The notes under the pieces were generated by a model. The model saw only the letters and a program-made list of their open reading frames with translations. It was not told the DNA's origin and ran no database searches. 64,000 nt of DNA from Coprinus comatus. Lineage: Eukaryota; Basidiomycota; Agaricomycetes; Agaricales; Agaricaceae. Location of the stretch: contig JAWPGT010000047.1 of the NCBI GenBank assembly GCA_034638255.1, positions 1 to 64,000 of the forward strand, read 5' to 3'. A program made the translations under genes and the position numbers. Shown here piece by piece: positions 10,963 to 21,962 of this stretch; position 1 is the stretch's first letter, and the number at the start of each line of letters is the position of its first letter.

Positions 10963-13016
10963 TTAACAACATACATCTCTTCTCTTCTTCCTTAACTCTT
11001 CATTCCATTCAGGTAACACCAATTTTAAATCCGGATTTAATTTGATTATATCATTTTTTAATCCTTGTGCATAATCTTCTTCTTCTAAACCTAATACTCC
11101 AAATGAATATAAAGCGGATGGGTTTTTGATTGATTTTCTGAATTTTTTGATTTGTGAGATTTTTTGGGTTTCGTATTGGAGTAGAGTTGAAGGCGGAGTG
11201 TTTAGATTGACACTGAAGTTGGAATTTAAGGAAGTTAATGAAGTAGATGTAGTAGATGTCGGTTTGGAAGCTGAGATGGAGGAAGAAGACGTGGTGGATT
11301 GGTATGTAGATGTGGATATGGATGTAGATTCGGAAACGGATGAGGAGGTGGATTGAGGTGGAGAAGAAGATTGAAAAAAATAGGCAAGCCAAAGTGAAGA
11401 TACGTCGTTTATAATGAAAGGCGTAAAAGACATTGGAGCACCTATAAATGCTAAAGTGGGATTATAAGCGTAGATGATATGTTTATGAAGTGAAGGTATA
11501 CGATGACCAACATCTGGTTCAGGACTTTGGTCTACGAGTCGTTGTAACTTTCGCTCCTGTTTTGTCTCCTCCGAGTACTTCCCATCATTTCGAGTCGAAG
11601 TCTGATGTTCACTCCCGTCCGTTAGATGTGAATCTGAGCCCACTGAGTCCGTTTCCGATGAATTCGAATCCGAATCCGAAACTTGAACAAGTTGTGGTGG
11701 TTCCAAGACATAAACGAAATCGGGATAAGGTTTGTACCCAGTCCCGACATAAACCAAGTCAATGTCATTAATGGTTGTACCATCATCAAGGTGAACGGAG
11801 ATGGTGTTGGAAGTCGTATTGAATTCGTACGATGAAACGGGAGCTACTAACGTTATCCGGTCATCTGGTAAAGCCGGAAAACCTGGAAAATTTGGACGCC
11901 GTATGGATTGGTAGATAGGTAATTTTGCGGTTGCGATTAGATGTGCTGCTATATCGTTTGATGAGTTTGCGTTTCCGATTACTAATACTCTCTAATGATT
12001 ATAAATTGAATGAGGTTTAGAATGAGTAATGTGTCATGGTATGTGTGTATAAAAATATTGTACCAAACCAGAAGAAGAGGAAGAAAAAGAAAAGAAGGAA
12101 AAGAAACGTACTTTGTCTTTAGCAAATTGTGGTCCACGATAATATTTCGCATGAATAGCAAGACCTTTATATTTCAAAACATCGAGTCCTGGCGTGTTTG
12201 GCCAAACAGTATTGTCATACCATCCATTAGCTATGACAACCGAATCCCAAACTGTTTCTTCATCTTTTCCTTCCATTCCCGCTTCATCATGATTCCAGTT
12301 CCGAGTGAAAACATGCCAAGTACCATCATTCCTTTCTTCAACACGTACAACTTCCATATTCAACTTTATTCCATTCCCATTCCCTTCTTCTCCGCCGATT
12401 AAATAAGGTTTTGCAAAATCATGAAGATATTGATAAGTTTCATTAAGTGTAGGAAATGGTTGATGAGGTCTTGATTCTGAAAAAGATGGAAACGGGGAAT
12501 GATTGAAAGAAAGAAAAGGTTGAGGGAGTACGTTTCCTATTAGCCCTGGATAAGCAGGACTCGGCCATCGGGATCGAGATCGGGATGATACTATTGTCGA
12601 TGTTGATCTTAATGTCGAAGTTATTGTTGACGAAGATGAATCCGAACCCACATTCACTGATAAAAGTGGTTCCGATGTTGCCGTTTGCGGCTTCGGATTA
12701 TCTAGGTACCTGTGTTATTTTTAAGCTCTCTGGTTTGATTTTTATACAAGATTCCGACGGTTCGTGCTGTCCCACACGCACACGCACCAACACCAACACC
12801 AACACCCCCATGGTTCATAACGCACGACGCACGCTCTCGATGGAATGATTTTTTTTTTTTATTTTATTCCACTTACCATACGCCACCGATATCGTTTCTC
12901 CGTTCATACAGTTCCACGTGTGAGAAGGTGCCGTAAGTTCGTAGATTATGAAGCGTTATCAAACCTGCTGGACCTCCTCCTATGATAAGTATTTTCTGTG
13001 GATTTGTACGATTCAT
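10963..13016 (-). CDS. Flavin-containing monooxygenase-like protein
   Basis: Three exons (13016-12877, 12709-12112, 11991-10963) make a 588-residue protein. The N-terminus ILIIGGGPAGLITLHNLRTY is the FAD-binding GxGxxG fold, followed by VELYERRNDIGGVW. The middle has VVIANGWYDNTVWPNTPG and GLAIHAKYYRGPQFAKDK, matching the FMO region before the NADPH site. The second dinucleotide motif reads VLVIGNANSSNDIAAHL, with Asn-Ala in place of the usual Gly-x-Gly. Such enzymes oxygenate N or S atoms of small molecules with NADPH. The Ser/Thr-rich stretches (residues about 70-110 and 400-470) are unusual and probably disordered. The first intron contains CACCAA tandem repeats. It runs head to head with the MFS gene, which may reflect a shared role. 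Confidence 0.8.
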
Positions 13017-13261
13017 CACAAAGTTTGTAGTGTAGGTTAACCTAGTGATTGTATCAGTTACTTAATTGGAGCGCCTAATGATGTGATTGTGAATGATGAT
13101 TGGATAAGGAAATGAATGGAATATAAATAAGCCGAAATATTTGGTATAACGTATACACGATTGTTCTTCCGTACCGTTCGCATCGTACGGCCGCGTCTCT
13201 CATGGATAATGCGCCGCTCTTTGACTTATAGGTTTTGATGACAATGACAACGGGTCTGGAA

Positions 13262-13270
13262 ACAATATAA
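13262..13270 (+). promoter_or_regulatory. Candidate TATA box between FMO and MFS genes
   Basis: CAATATAAAGCG lies about 290 bp upstream of the MFS start, followed by a C/T-rich tract (13345-13400). It is within the 540 bp shared by two divergent genes. Assignment rests on the motif alone. Confidence 0.25.
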
Positions 13271-13557
13271 AGCGAGGCTTGTATATATCATGAAGCAGAA
13301 AAAACCTTTTTCGCTTCACTTTTTACCATCCCTTTTCATTTTTTGGGTTTTTCCCCCCCCCTCCCCCTCCCCTCCTCCCCACTCCACTCCGCCTCTCAAG
13401 ACTTTTTGTACACACAACTAAAAAGAAGAGAAGTCTTATCACACATCTCAAAGTCGCTTTCTCGCTTTCTTTTGGCTACAACTCTACTACGCTTTTACGC
13501 ACTTGAAGGCTCTTTATATCTATATATCTTCCTTAACAAAGCGACACTACTACAACT

Positions 13558-15638
13558 ATGCCGTCCACGCCTTTCGAAGCCGAACTCGCCTTTCCTCCTA
13601 TTCTCAATGAAATCCAAGAAGAAGAACTTCGTCAATTAGAACAGGAAGGACCTATCGGTAATCTTTTGACACGGGCAAAATCAAGGCATAGTGCCACTTT
13701 TACTACATCAACTTTTGTTGGAGAAAGCGGTGCTGCTACACCTGTTCTTGTTGATGTTACACCTCCGAAATATGATAGTGCTCCTTTACAGGAGTTGGCG
13801 AAGATTAGGACTAAGGAGGGTTATAATATTGTTACGTTTGAGAAAGGGAAGAGAGAGGATCCTAGAGAATGGAATAGTGGTCGAAAATGGTATGCCTTGT
13901 CTTCTCTGTTTTTTTTTTTCTCTTTTCTTTTTCGAATGATTGACGACTTTTATGATAGGTTTATCACTTTCGGTGCTGCATTTTTATGCCTTTCAGTCGC
14001 ACTTGGTAGTTCCCTTATTACCGGAGAGTACGTTCCCTTCCTTCCTACCCTTTTCTAGAATTCATGTCGCTTAACAAAAAAACATGTCCTCTTTACAGTA
14101 TGCGAGGACCAACGAAAGAATTCGGTTCAACTCAAATCATAATCAATCTCACTGTAACCTGTTTCGTTATAGGTTTCGGTATAGGTCCATTATTCCTTTC
14201 CCCACTTTCCGAAGTTTTCGGTCGTAGACCAATTTACATTGTTTCAATGTTCCTTTACTTCATCTTCACTCTTCCATCATGTTTGGCAAAGAATACGGCT
14301 ACTTTAGTCGTTGCTAGACAAATTGCTGGTATTGCTGCTAGTGCTCCAGTTTGTAATGTTGGTGGAAGTATTGCGGATGTTTGGTCTGTTGAGGAAAGAG
14401 GATTACCTATGGCGGTGTTTAGTATGACTTTGTTGTACGTGTTTTTCTCTCTCACACTCTCTCTTTCTCGATGATGCTGATAAGGAAGTAGCGTTGGACC
14501 GTGTTTGGGACCTATTTTGGGTGGTTGGATTGGTGAACGTGCTGGATGGAGATGGATCTGTGAGTGTCTTTTGAAAAACGTCTTTTTTCCGCTTTTGAAT
14601 ACTTAAATATTTTCTCTCTGTGTGTGTTAAGATTGGGTCTTGTTCATTTTTATTGGCGCTTGTTTCATCTTCGCATGTTTAATCCCCGAAACCCTCGCAC
14701 CAGTTCTTCTCCGTAAAAAAGCAGAGAAAATTCGTAAGGATACCGGTGATAGTACTTATAGGACTTTGGAAGAATTGGAAAGGTTACCGTTCATGGAGAA
14801 TTTGAAGATTGCTTTGACGAGACCTTTGCTCATGTTAATATTGGAACCTATTGTTTTGTTCATGTCTTTCTGTGAGTTCTTTTGTCCTTCTCATTTTTCC
14901 GTTAGGCGCGCATATACTTAACGAACAACAGATTTGAGCTTTATCTATGCCCTGTTGTACTTGCTCTTCTTTGCTTTCCCTATCGCTTTCGAAGAAATTC
15001 GTGGATTTGGTGGAGGTCTTACTGGTACCACTTTCGTCAGCATCATGGTAACTAGTTCCCCTCTTCTCCTTTTCAACCTAATATTCTAAACAAAAACTCT
15101 CTCTTCTTTTTATTAGCTTGGTATCTTCGCAGCAGGTGCATTAATGCCCAAACAAGAAACTCTATACGCCAAAGCAACTCGATATGGTCATTTCCCCGAA
15201 GCTCGACTATTCCCAATGATGGCAGGAGCCTGTATTCTTCCAATCGCACTCTTCCTATTCGCATTTACAGGTGCTTATTCATGGGTTCATTGGATAGCAC
15301 CTTGTATCTCTGGATTCGTATTCGGATTTGCTATGATTCTGATCTACGTTTCTGCAAATTCGTATATCATTGACAGTTATAGTGATTTTGGTGCATCAGC
15401 TATGGCTGCTAAAACTTTTATGAGAAGTGAAATTGGAGCTATGGTTCCTTTGTTTGTTAATCCTATGTTTCATAATATGGGATTTCAGTATGCTGGGTTG
15501 TTGTTGGCTTTGGTTGCGGTTGTGATTTTACCGATGCCGTTTGTTTTTTATAAATGGGGTGATAGGATTAGGTTGGGCAGCAGGAGAGCTAATCATTCGG
15601 TTAGACATTATGCTCCGCAGGTTGAGGAGAAGGTTTAG
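13558..15638 (+). CDS. MFS transporter, DHA1 (drug:H+ antiporter) type
   Basis: About six introns are seen, with frame-consistent joins such as GRKW/FITFGAAFLCLS, SSLITGD/MRGPTKEF and WRWI/YWVLFIF. The protein, roughly 550 residues, has a 110-residue cytosolic N-terminus containing DPREWNSGRKW, then twelve expected helices. Signatures include PLSEVFGRRPIYIVSMFLYF (loop 2-3 MFS motif), VARQIAGIAASAPV, and VGPCLGPILGGWIGERAGWRW (motif C of DHA1 antiporters). The long central loop carries EELERLPFMENLKIAL. It most resembles fungal multidrug/polyamine-type exporters at the plasma membrane; the substrate cannot be told. The start is the first ATG and gives the family-type N-terminus. No break is seen. 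Confidence 0.88.
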
Positions 15639-16230
15639 GATTGGAATAGAATGTGGAATGGAATGAGTGGTCTCGTGGTTGGTGGTTGGTGGGTTGTGGT
15701 GTTTTTTTTTTTGTTGGGCGGGGTGGTAATTTATGGTTGAAGATTCGTTGTCATTTTACTCTCTGTCCCTTTCCCTTTCTCTTTCTCTCTCTCTTTTTCA
15801 TATCATCTCTTTCTCTCATATAGAGCTTTAAGCATCGTCATTTCTTTTTTTGATACACCTAATGTTTACATCCTTGGATTCATAGAAACTTAATAGAATT
15901 GGTTATTACAATTTCCTATTTTTGACAATAAGGTCCTTAGTTACATGACTGGTTCTATTGTAAGATTGATGTGTTTTGTGTTTCCCACTCCCGCTCCCAC
16001 TCCCATTTGTGATTGTGAAATTATTACGTTTCTTTGGCTTTCCATATTCCTTTCTTAAACTTGAACCACTACCACTTACTGCTTACTGCTTACTGCTTAC
16101 TGCTTACTGCTTATCGCGCTTACTGCTTACCACTTACCACTTATTGCTCATCACCTTACCATTTATCGCTTATCACGGCTACGACTATTATCCATTATCA
16201 CTATACCACCACCAAAAGGCGATATCTTTT
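15639..16230. other. Intergenic stretch with C/T tract
   Basis: It contains the MFS 3' region, a pyrimidine-rich tract at about 15758-15815 and the heptamer repeat listed separately. An open frame reaching back to 15976 exists, but its N-terminus is low-complexity repeat translation, so it is not counted as coding. Confidence 0.4.
16076..16150 (+). repeat. Tandem heptamer (ACTGCTT)n
   Basis: About six copies of TACTGCT/ACTGCTT run in tandem, then degrade into TTACCACTTACCACTTA. It lies just upstream of the DUF1917 gene, probably in its 5' leader or promoter, and is likely length-variable between strains. Confidence 0.7.
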
Positions 16231-17289
16231 ATGGCTGGAATGGAAATGGATGTAGATCAACCAATGGAAGTTGATCATTCATCGACGACAATTTCAACTT
16301 CATCCCCCACACTTCTCACGAATCAACATCATACTTATACCCAATATCAATATCAACATCAACATCATCCTGCATTCAACCGTAACAACCACACTAGGAT
16401 TAATCGTATTACTCCAAATCAAACTCAAACTCAAACTCAATGGGTAGCACCACCAAAACTTAATGAAGGTTATGAAATTTATAAGGATGGAGAAGGAGTT
16501 TGGGTTATTCATGGATGGAAAGAAGATGTGAATGCAAAGTTGGAACCTTTTTATCAGAGATGGCCACCTTCTAGGACGAGTGAGGAGTCTTGTGTTTGGA
16601 TTTCTATTGATCGTGGTCCTAGAGAATCCGAAATCAAATCCGAAACCCTTTCTTCATCCCCATCCCCATCCACATCCCAATCCCAATCGGAAACCGAAAC
16701 CGGAACCGGAACTTCATCTTCGTTGAAGCAACACAGCATTAGCAATAACGATGATAATGGTACTGTTCAAGTTCAAGATAAACGCCAAAGTGTCGAAAGA
16801 TTGATAGAAGAATTCAGTTCATTGGGTGATGAACAAGTGACGAAAGAGTTGATTGATGAATTGGCAAAGAAATATAATATTCTCTCTGGGAAATGGTTGA
16901 TATATACAACATCTTCCAGAGTTGATTATTTATGGCGGAAAGTGGCAAAAATCGTTTGTTTTTCGAGGGGGTTTGGAACGTTGAAGGTTTCGACTGTTAA
17001 GAATGTTACCACTCCTATGGATACCAATTATAGGAGGGGTTCAAGTCGTGGACAAAGTCGAGAAGGACAACATGTTATTTGTGTTTATGTTAGTAATTAT
17101 TTGGATTTGGAGGATGTTGATGAGTTGAGGAGGTTGTTGAGGGAGGAAGGTGGAGTTAGGTGGAAGATTGGGTTTAAGCCAGACGTGTATACTTATCTAG
17201 GGATATACGCTGGGAATCCTTGGGGTATTCGACCAAGTAGATACCACGACGTTGATAAACCACAGTTGGAAGATTCAAACATGTGGTGA
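16231..17289 (+). CDS. DUF1917 (Bles03/UPF0696-like) protein
   Basis: A single exon gives 352 residues from the ATG at 16231. The N-terminal 80 residues are Gln/His/Thr-rich. The domain begins near APPKLNEGYEIYKDGEGVW and contains FYQRWPPSRTSEESCVWIS, then after a Ser-rich insert (about residues 135-185) LIEEFSSLGDEQVTKELI, KYNILSGKWLIYTTSSRVD, and a C-terminal HVICVYVSNYLDLEDVDELR with WKIGFKPDVYTYLGIY. This order matches the DUF1917 family, an eIF4E-like fold protein conserved from fungi to animals with unclear function. The neighbouring UTP7 gene begins 92 bp downstream on the same strand. Confidence 0.75.
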   Translation: MAGMEMDVDQPMEVDHSSTTISTSSPTLLTNQHHTYTQYQYQHQHHPAFNRNNHTRINRITPNQTQTQTQWVAPPKLNEGYEIYKDGEGVWVIHGWKEDVNAKLEPFYQRWPPSRTSEESCVWISIDRGPRESEIKSETLSSSPSPSTSQSQSETETGTGTSSSLKQHSISNNDDNGTVQVQDKRQSVERLIEEFSSLGDEQVTKELIDELAKKYNILSGKWLIYTTSSRVDYLWRKVAKIVCFSRGFGTLKVSTVKNVTTPMDTNYRRGSSRGQSREGQHVICVYVSNYLDLEDVDELRRLLREEGGVRWKIGFKPDVYTYLGIYAGNPWGIRPSRYHDVDKPQLEDSNMW

Positions 17290-17381
17290 CGTAATATTAA
17301 TGGTGTAATTTCCCACGGTGTCATGAGAAATTCAGATCAAAAATTGTTTTGTTTTGTTTTGTTTTTTATTTGTTACACCCG

Positions 17382-20049
17382 ATGGACTCTCTCTTCAAAA
17401 AAGCAGAAGCTGTAAATCCGCATAAAAAACAACCCTACAAACGGAAAACTAGACATGATGATTATACCGCTCAATCTGTATCAAAACATACTTCAATACC
17501 GAAATCATTAACAGCTTCAACATCCACTTCAATCGATCAACAACAACCGAAATTCAAACACATTCAAAACAAAAAACTACGAGGAGAACTTGAAAAACAA
17601 TCTCAACAAAATGCAAGAGCTAAAGCTATGTTGGAGGATTCGGAAATGTTGTTGGTTGGTTCAGAGGTTGGTAAGATTGAAGTACAAGGTGAAATGGAAA
17701 GAACTTGGAGAGTTGGTCAGAATGAGATTGTTAGTGAGGTTGGTCAGGAAGCTGTTAAAGGACGTAGAGAGTTCAAGTTGGATGGTGGTCCTTATAGACT
17801 TAGGTATACTCGTAATGGTCGGTGAGTTCTATTCAACCCTTTCAGATTTTGACTCTTTTTAAAAAAAAATTTATTTATTTATTTTGATAGACATATGGCA
17901 ATTGCTGGTAAACATGGACACGTCGCTGCTTTCGATTGGCAAACTGGAGCTCTTCATACAGAATTACAACTTGAAGAAACTTGTAGAGATATCGTTTTTC
18001 TACAAGATCATAGCTTTTTCGCAGTTGCTCAAAAGAAATATGTGTATATCTATGATAGAGATGGTGTTGAATTACATTGTCTAAAAGATCATATCGAACC
18101 TACTCGACTTGAATTTTTACCATATCATTGGCTTTTGGTTTCAATCGTACGTTCCTCCACCCTCACTTTCTTCTTCCTCTTTTTCTGTTTCTTATAATAA
18201 CCGATTTTTTTTTGTGATTATAGGGAAACGCAGGATACCTAAAATACCAAGACACTTCTACAGGTCAACTTCTCACTTCCCATCGTACAAAACTAGGCAC
18301 CTGTAACACAATGTCACAAAACCTTCATTCCGGTATAATCAATCTAGGTCATCAAAACGGTTGTATAACATTATGGACACCAAACCTACCACATCCAGCA
18401 GTTCAAATATTAGCTCATTTAGGTCCTGTTTCAAGTGTTAGTGTTGATCCTAGTTCTGGTGGAAGATATATGAGTACAAGTGGTAAAGATGGTATGGTTA
18501 AGGTTTGGGATTGTAGGAATTGGAAAGGTGTTGTTAGGGAATGGAGAGTTAGAAGTGGTTGTGTTGGTGGTCAAGTTGAAGTTGAATGGAGTCAGAGAGG
18601 GTATTTGAGTGTTGTTAGTGGTGGAAGTGTTAATGTGAGTTCTTGCTTTCGTTCGTTAACTTCCTGGAGACTTTTCATTTATTTTAATTGAATTTAATTA
18701 GGTTTATGCACCTCCTAGTATTCAACAACCTTTCAATAATCCAGTTCAACCACCACTTTATCTTACTCATCCTATACCGAATAAACCATTAATGTCACCT
18801 AGGTTCATACCATTTCAAGATACTTTGACTATAGGACATAATGCTGGGATTACATCGATTTTGGTACCGGGAAGTGGAGAACCTAATTTTGATAGTTCGG
18901 AAGCGGATCCATTTGAGAGTAGGAAGGGGAGGAGAGAGAGGGAGGTTAAGGCTTTGTTGGATAAGGTGAGTCTCGTTCTGTTTTTTTTTCTACATTTTTT
19001 TGCGTTTTGTTCCCTTTCTCTCGTCCCCTTTCTCTCGCTCCCCTTCGTTTTATTTTATCCTTTTTACGCTGTTTTTATTTCTTCCACCATTAAATCTCAT
19101 TATCACCTCAAATCAATCTCCTCGTTCGCTTTTATTATTATTCCCCAGCCCTTTAACGTTCTCAGCGTTTTTTCTTCTTTTTCTTTATTTTGTTTTTTAA
19201 ATCTGCCTATGTATTTATGGATCTATATATCTCACCTTCGCATTTGCATTTTCCAAACTTGTTTCTCCTTCATTTCGATTTACATCATCAATATTTTATG
19301 TATTATTATTCTCGTGCATATATTCTTATTTCATTATCCTCTCTTCTCCGTTTCCCCTTCTTCTCAAAATTTTCCATTCTTTTTTCCCTCCTTCTCATAT
19401 ATCACTTTCCCCCATCCCCCCTCACTTACATTACTAACCTTTTAACATTTACAGATTCAACCCGATTTAATTTCTATAAATCCAGAATTTTAGGAACGTT
19501 AGCTGAACCTTCTAAATTGGTAACGTCAGATGGGAAGGTGGTGACTAAAACACCTTATGCTAGGTTATCGAGATATGATAGGTTGAGAGTGTCTGGGAAG
19601 ATTGATGTTAGTGAGGATAGGGATATTGATGATGAGTTGGAAATGGAAATGGTGTTGGATGGTGTGAAAGGTAAAGATAAAGGTGATGATGGTGTGAAAG
19701 GTGAAGGGGGTGAGGATGGTGATTTGGAAGAGAAGAAAAAGTTGATGAGAGAGGAGAGAGAGAAGAAGAGGATGAGAGGGAAGAATAAGAGTATGAAGAG
19801 GTATTTGAGGAAACAGAGGAAGAATGTTATTGATCCTGCTACTGTATGTTTTTCATTTTCCTTTCTTTTCAATCTCTTCGTTATCGTGAATGATGTTAAT
19901 GTTAATATGGATTGTAGGTTGCGATTAAGAAAAAATTGGAAAAGATGAAGGAAGAGAAGAGGAAATCGATATTGAAAGCGAAAGGTCAAGTTGATCCCGA
20001 AGAAGGAAAGAGAAAGTCAGCTTTGGAAAGGTTTAAGAGAACTTCATGA
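17382..20049 (+). CDS. UTP7: U3 snoRNP WD40 protein UTP7 (WDR46-like)
   Basis: Several short introns are removed (for example 17822-17890). The protein starts MDSLFKKAEAVNP, carries a basic, Gln-rich N-terminus, then the WD region: FKLDGGPYRLRYTRNGRHMA, GHVAAFDWQTGALHTELQL, GNAGYLKYQDTSTGQLL, NGCITLWTPNLPHPAVQILA and SGKDGMVKVWDCRNW. It then has GHNAGITSILVPGSGEPNFD and the BING4 C-terminal region with VKALLDKIQPDLI, followed by a long Lys/Glu-rich tail ending SALERFKRTS. These are marks of Utp7/WDR46, part of the SSU processome that matures 18S rRNA in the nucleolus. The start at 17382 was chosen because upstream residues are translation of a T-rich leader. The long fourth-intron region near 18966-19455 is pyrimidine-rich. 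It is intact; a short piece of its 3' part is duplicated at 31.7 kb. Confidence 0.9.
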
Positions 20050-20183
20050 ATGGTTGTTGCCTTACTTTCGCCTCGTCTCGTTTTAGTTTTTTTTTCTCTG
20101 TGACATATTGTTACTTTATCGCTCTTTGTTCTTTCTTTTTCGTTCTCTTTTTTTATTTATTAATGTAATGTGTCGTTTTTTGA

Positions 20184-20726
20184 GTGCAAGCGCCTCCCGC
20201 CAAACTCGAATTAATGTTACATACACCAATGCCAATAGGGTCGTCAAACGTCATTAAACAACTTTGGACTCTCAAACCACCGGTAGAAATCCAGAAGGAT
20301 CAAATAGTCATGTATCATTCCAGTGGAGAAGGTTTACTAACTGCGAAAATGTATATGGAAGAAAGAATAGGACCACTTCATTTAGCAGAGTTATATGCTC
20401 ATCATACCCCTCGATTAGCTGAGCATAGACCTTGGACGGGACAAGATATTATAAATCTCGAACCTGAACGAATAAAGAAAGTACTTGCTGATAAAATCAC
20501 TTATGTACATTGTGATTTACGTCCGATGAATATTATGGTGCATAATGGGAAGCTGAGTGGGATTATTGATTGGCATGCGAGACATTGGCAGTTATTTATG
20601 CTTCGTATACCATTTGGACTTGCTAATCCTGAAAAGTTTGCGAAATGTTGGAAGGATGTTAGATTTGAGGAGGATATTGAACGGGCTTATCAAGCTGGTT
20701 GGGAGCTTATACAGAATAAAGTGTAG
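20184..20726 (+). pseudogene. Aminoglycoside-phosphotransferase-like (APH) kinase fragment, copy 1
   Basis: The open frame is the C-terminal half of a fungal APH-like kinase, with YVHCDLRPMNIMVHNGKLSG holding the Brenner-type catalytic HxDxxxxN motif and a following IIDW. The N-terminal lobe is absent: homology to the second copy (26.9 kb) begins abruptly at VIKQLWTL, right after the UTP7 3' region. Here the segment that reads WEISGW in copy 2 is reduced to a single W by an in-frame deletion, removing the acidic residue of the IDWE motif that should help bind metal. I infer a non-functional remnant. Confidence 0.7.
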
Positions 20727-20819
20727 TCGAGTCGTTGAACAATTAAGTTGTAACCTTTTGTCTCTCTCTCATGGTAGATCGTTTTGAAGTTAATCATAAG
20801 AGTGAACTGGTTCGCGATT

Positions 20820-21110
20820 TATTATTTTTAGTAGAATGTAGCGATATATCTCTATTAACTTGCTATACACACAAGGCCCATATAATTCTAAGGCAGATGA
20901 TACTCGTGAGGAATAAAGTCACTAACACGAATACCAGGCTCTATCCTCGAGGCCTCAACGATGACGCATCCCCCAGTCTCTTCGTCAAAGAATGGGATTG
21001 TATACTCCCGAGGTTCCCGACTACTTGCATCAACCCATTTTGCATATGGACCACGATCTTCAGTAAAAAGAGCGATGGAATAAATGCATTTGTAAGGAAT
21101 CTACAGTCAA
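20820..21110 (-). pseudogene. F-box-like gene 3' relic
   Basis: The minus-strand translation REYTIPFFDEETGGCVIVEA, followed by GIRVSDFIPHEY, matches the C-terminus of the F-box-like pseudogene at 32.06-32.3 kb. Only the last 80 or so codons remain. The same relic, further decayed, recurs at 28.25-28.5 kb. Confidence 0.65.
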
Positions 21111-21149
21111 TGCGTAGTCGCTATATTTGTGGAACCGAATAGGCACGTT

Positions 21150-21960
21150 TCAATCAGTGATACTACATAAATAGTAATTCACACGAGATAAGGTGTGTAA
21201 CCTGATACGCCCCCGCCGCAGCCGCCGCACCTCCACCTATCCACAAGAACACTGGATACTCTTCTATCAAAACCCAGTGACGGGGTGTATCAGTCTGGAA
21301 TATAATCGAGGTCGAACATTTGCGATGTCAAAAGGTAATCGATGCGACTTTGGTATATGATTGGGACTACAAGCAGACACTGCCAAATGGGCAGTTAGTC
21401 ATAGACCATATATCACATTCTGGCAGCGTTTGTTCTTAATAGTTCCGATTATATTGTAAACTAACACGGTACTAATTATTTAAATATTGAGTAACTTATT
21501 GTGTCACTTAATGCGACATGGTAGTAGGACCTTTGCTCGGCCTTCAAGTTGGCCCGGGATTAACTCTTGGTTTGGATCAACAGTCTCACCGTGGCCGATT
21601 ATCACCCCAGCCCTCGGACAGCAAAGTTATTCTCGTCTAAAAACCTTAGGACTTCTTTATCTTCTTCCAATTCAATATGGTATTATGGCATGTCACATAT
21701 CTAGTGTCAGTACCCAATTGTAACTCAAGCGAGGAGATAGAACAAACGACATGGAAGGTGCTGATGATACATCGCATACACTTCTCTTCTACCACATCTT
21801 CAATTGTCGCTACGGAATATCGCCGTCGTTAAAATTTTTTACCCACACAAATGATTATAAAAATCCTCTGCCTACCGTTGCATTTTCGATCCAAGGCATC
21901 CCAATTCCTTCTTAAATCCTGCACAGTCATAGTAAATCTTACCAACTTCATCGACTTACA
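21150..21960. other. Duplicated non-coding flank upstream of MACPF copy 1
   Basis: This stretch, including a CCGCCGC run near 21215, aligns by eye with 28.5-29.42 kb, so it belongs to the duplicated unit. It ends in the promoter of the MACPF gene. No gene is seen in it. Confidence 0.55.
21856..21863 (+). promoter_or_regulatory. TATA box, MACPF copy 1
   Basis: TATAAAAA lies 107 bp upstream of the ATG. The same motif at the same distance, within nearly identical sequence (CCTCTGCCTACCGTTGC follows), precedes MACPF copy 3, which supports a conserved functional promoter. Confidence 0.6.
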
Positions 21961-21962
21961 CA

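Noticed and set aside
11051..11392. Open frames on both strands within the 3' exon of the flavin monooxygenase
   Set aside because: They are shadows of a Ser/Thr-rich coding stretch; the enzyme frame continues through it.
15976..16230. N-terminal extension of the DUF1917 protein
   Set aside because: The residues translate a tandem heptamer repeat and low-complexity sequence, so the ATG at 16231 is the better start.
19190..19480. Hydrophobic open frame in the middle of UTP7
   Set aside because: It covers the pyrimidine-rich intron of UTP7. Only the part from about 19455, in the same frame, is a true exon.
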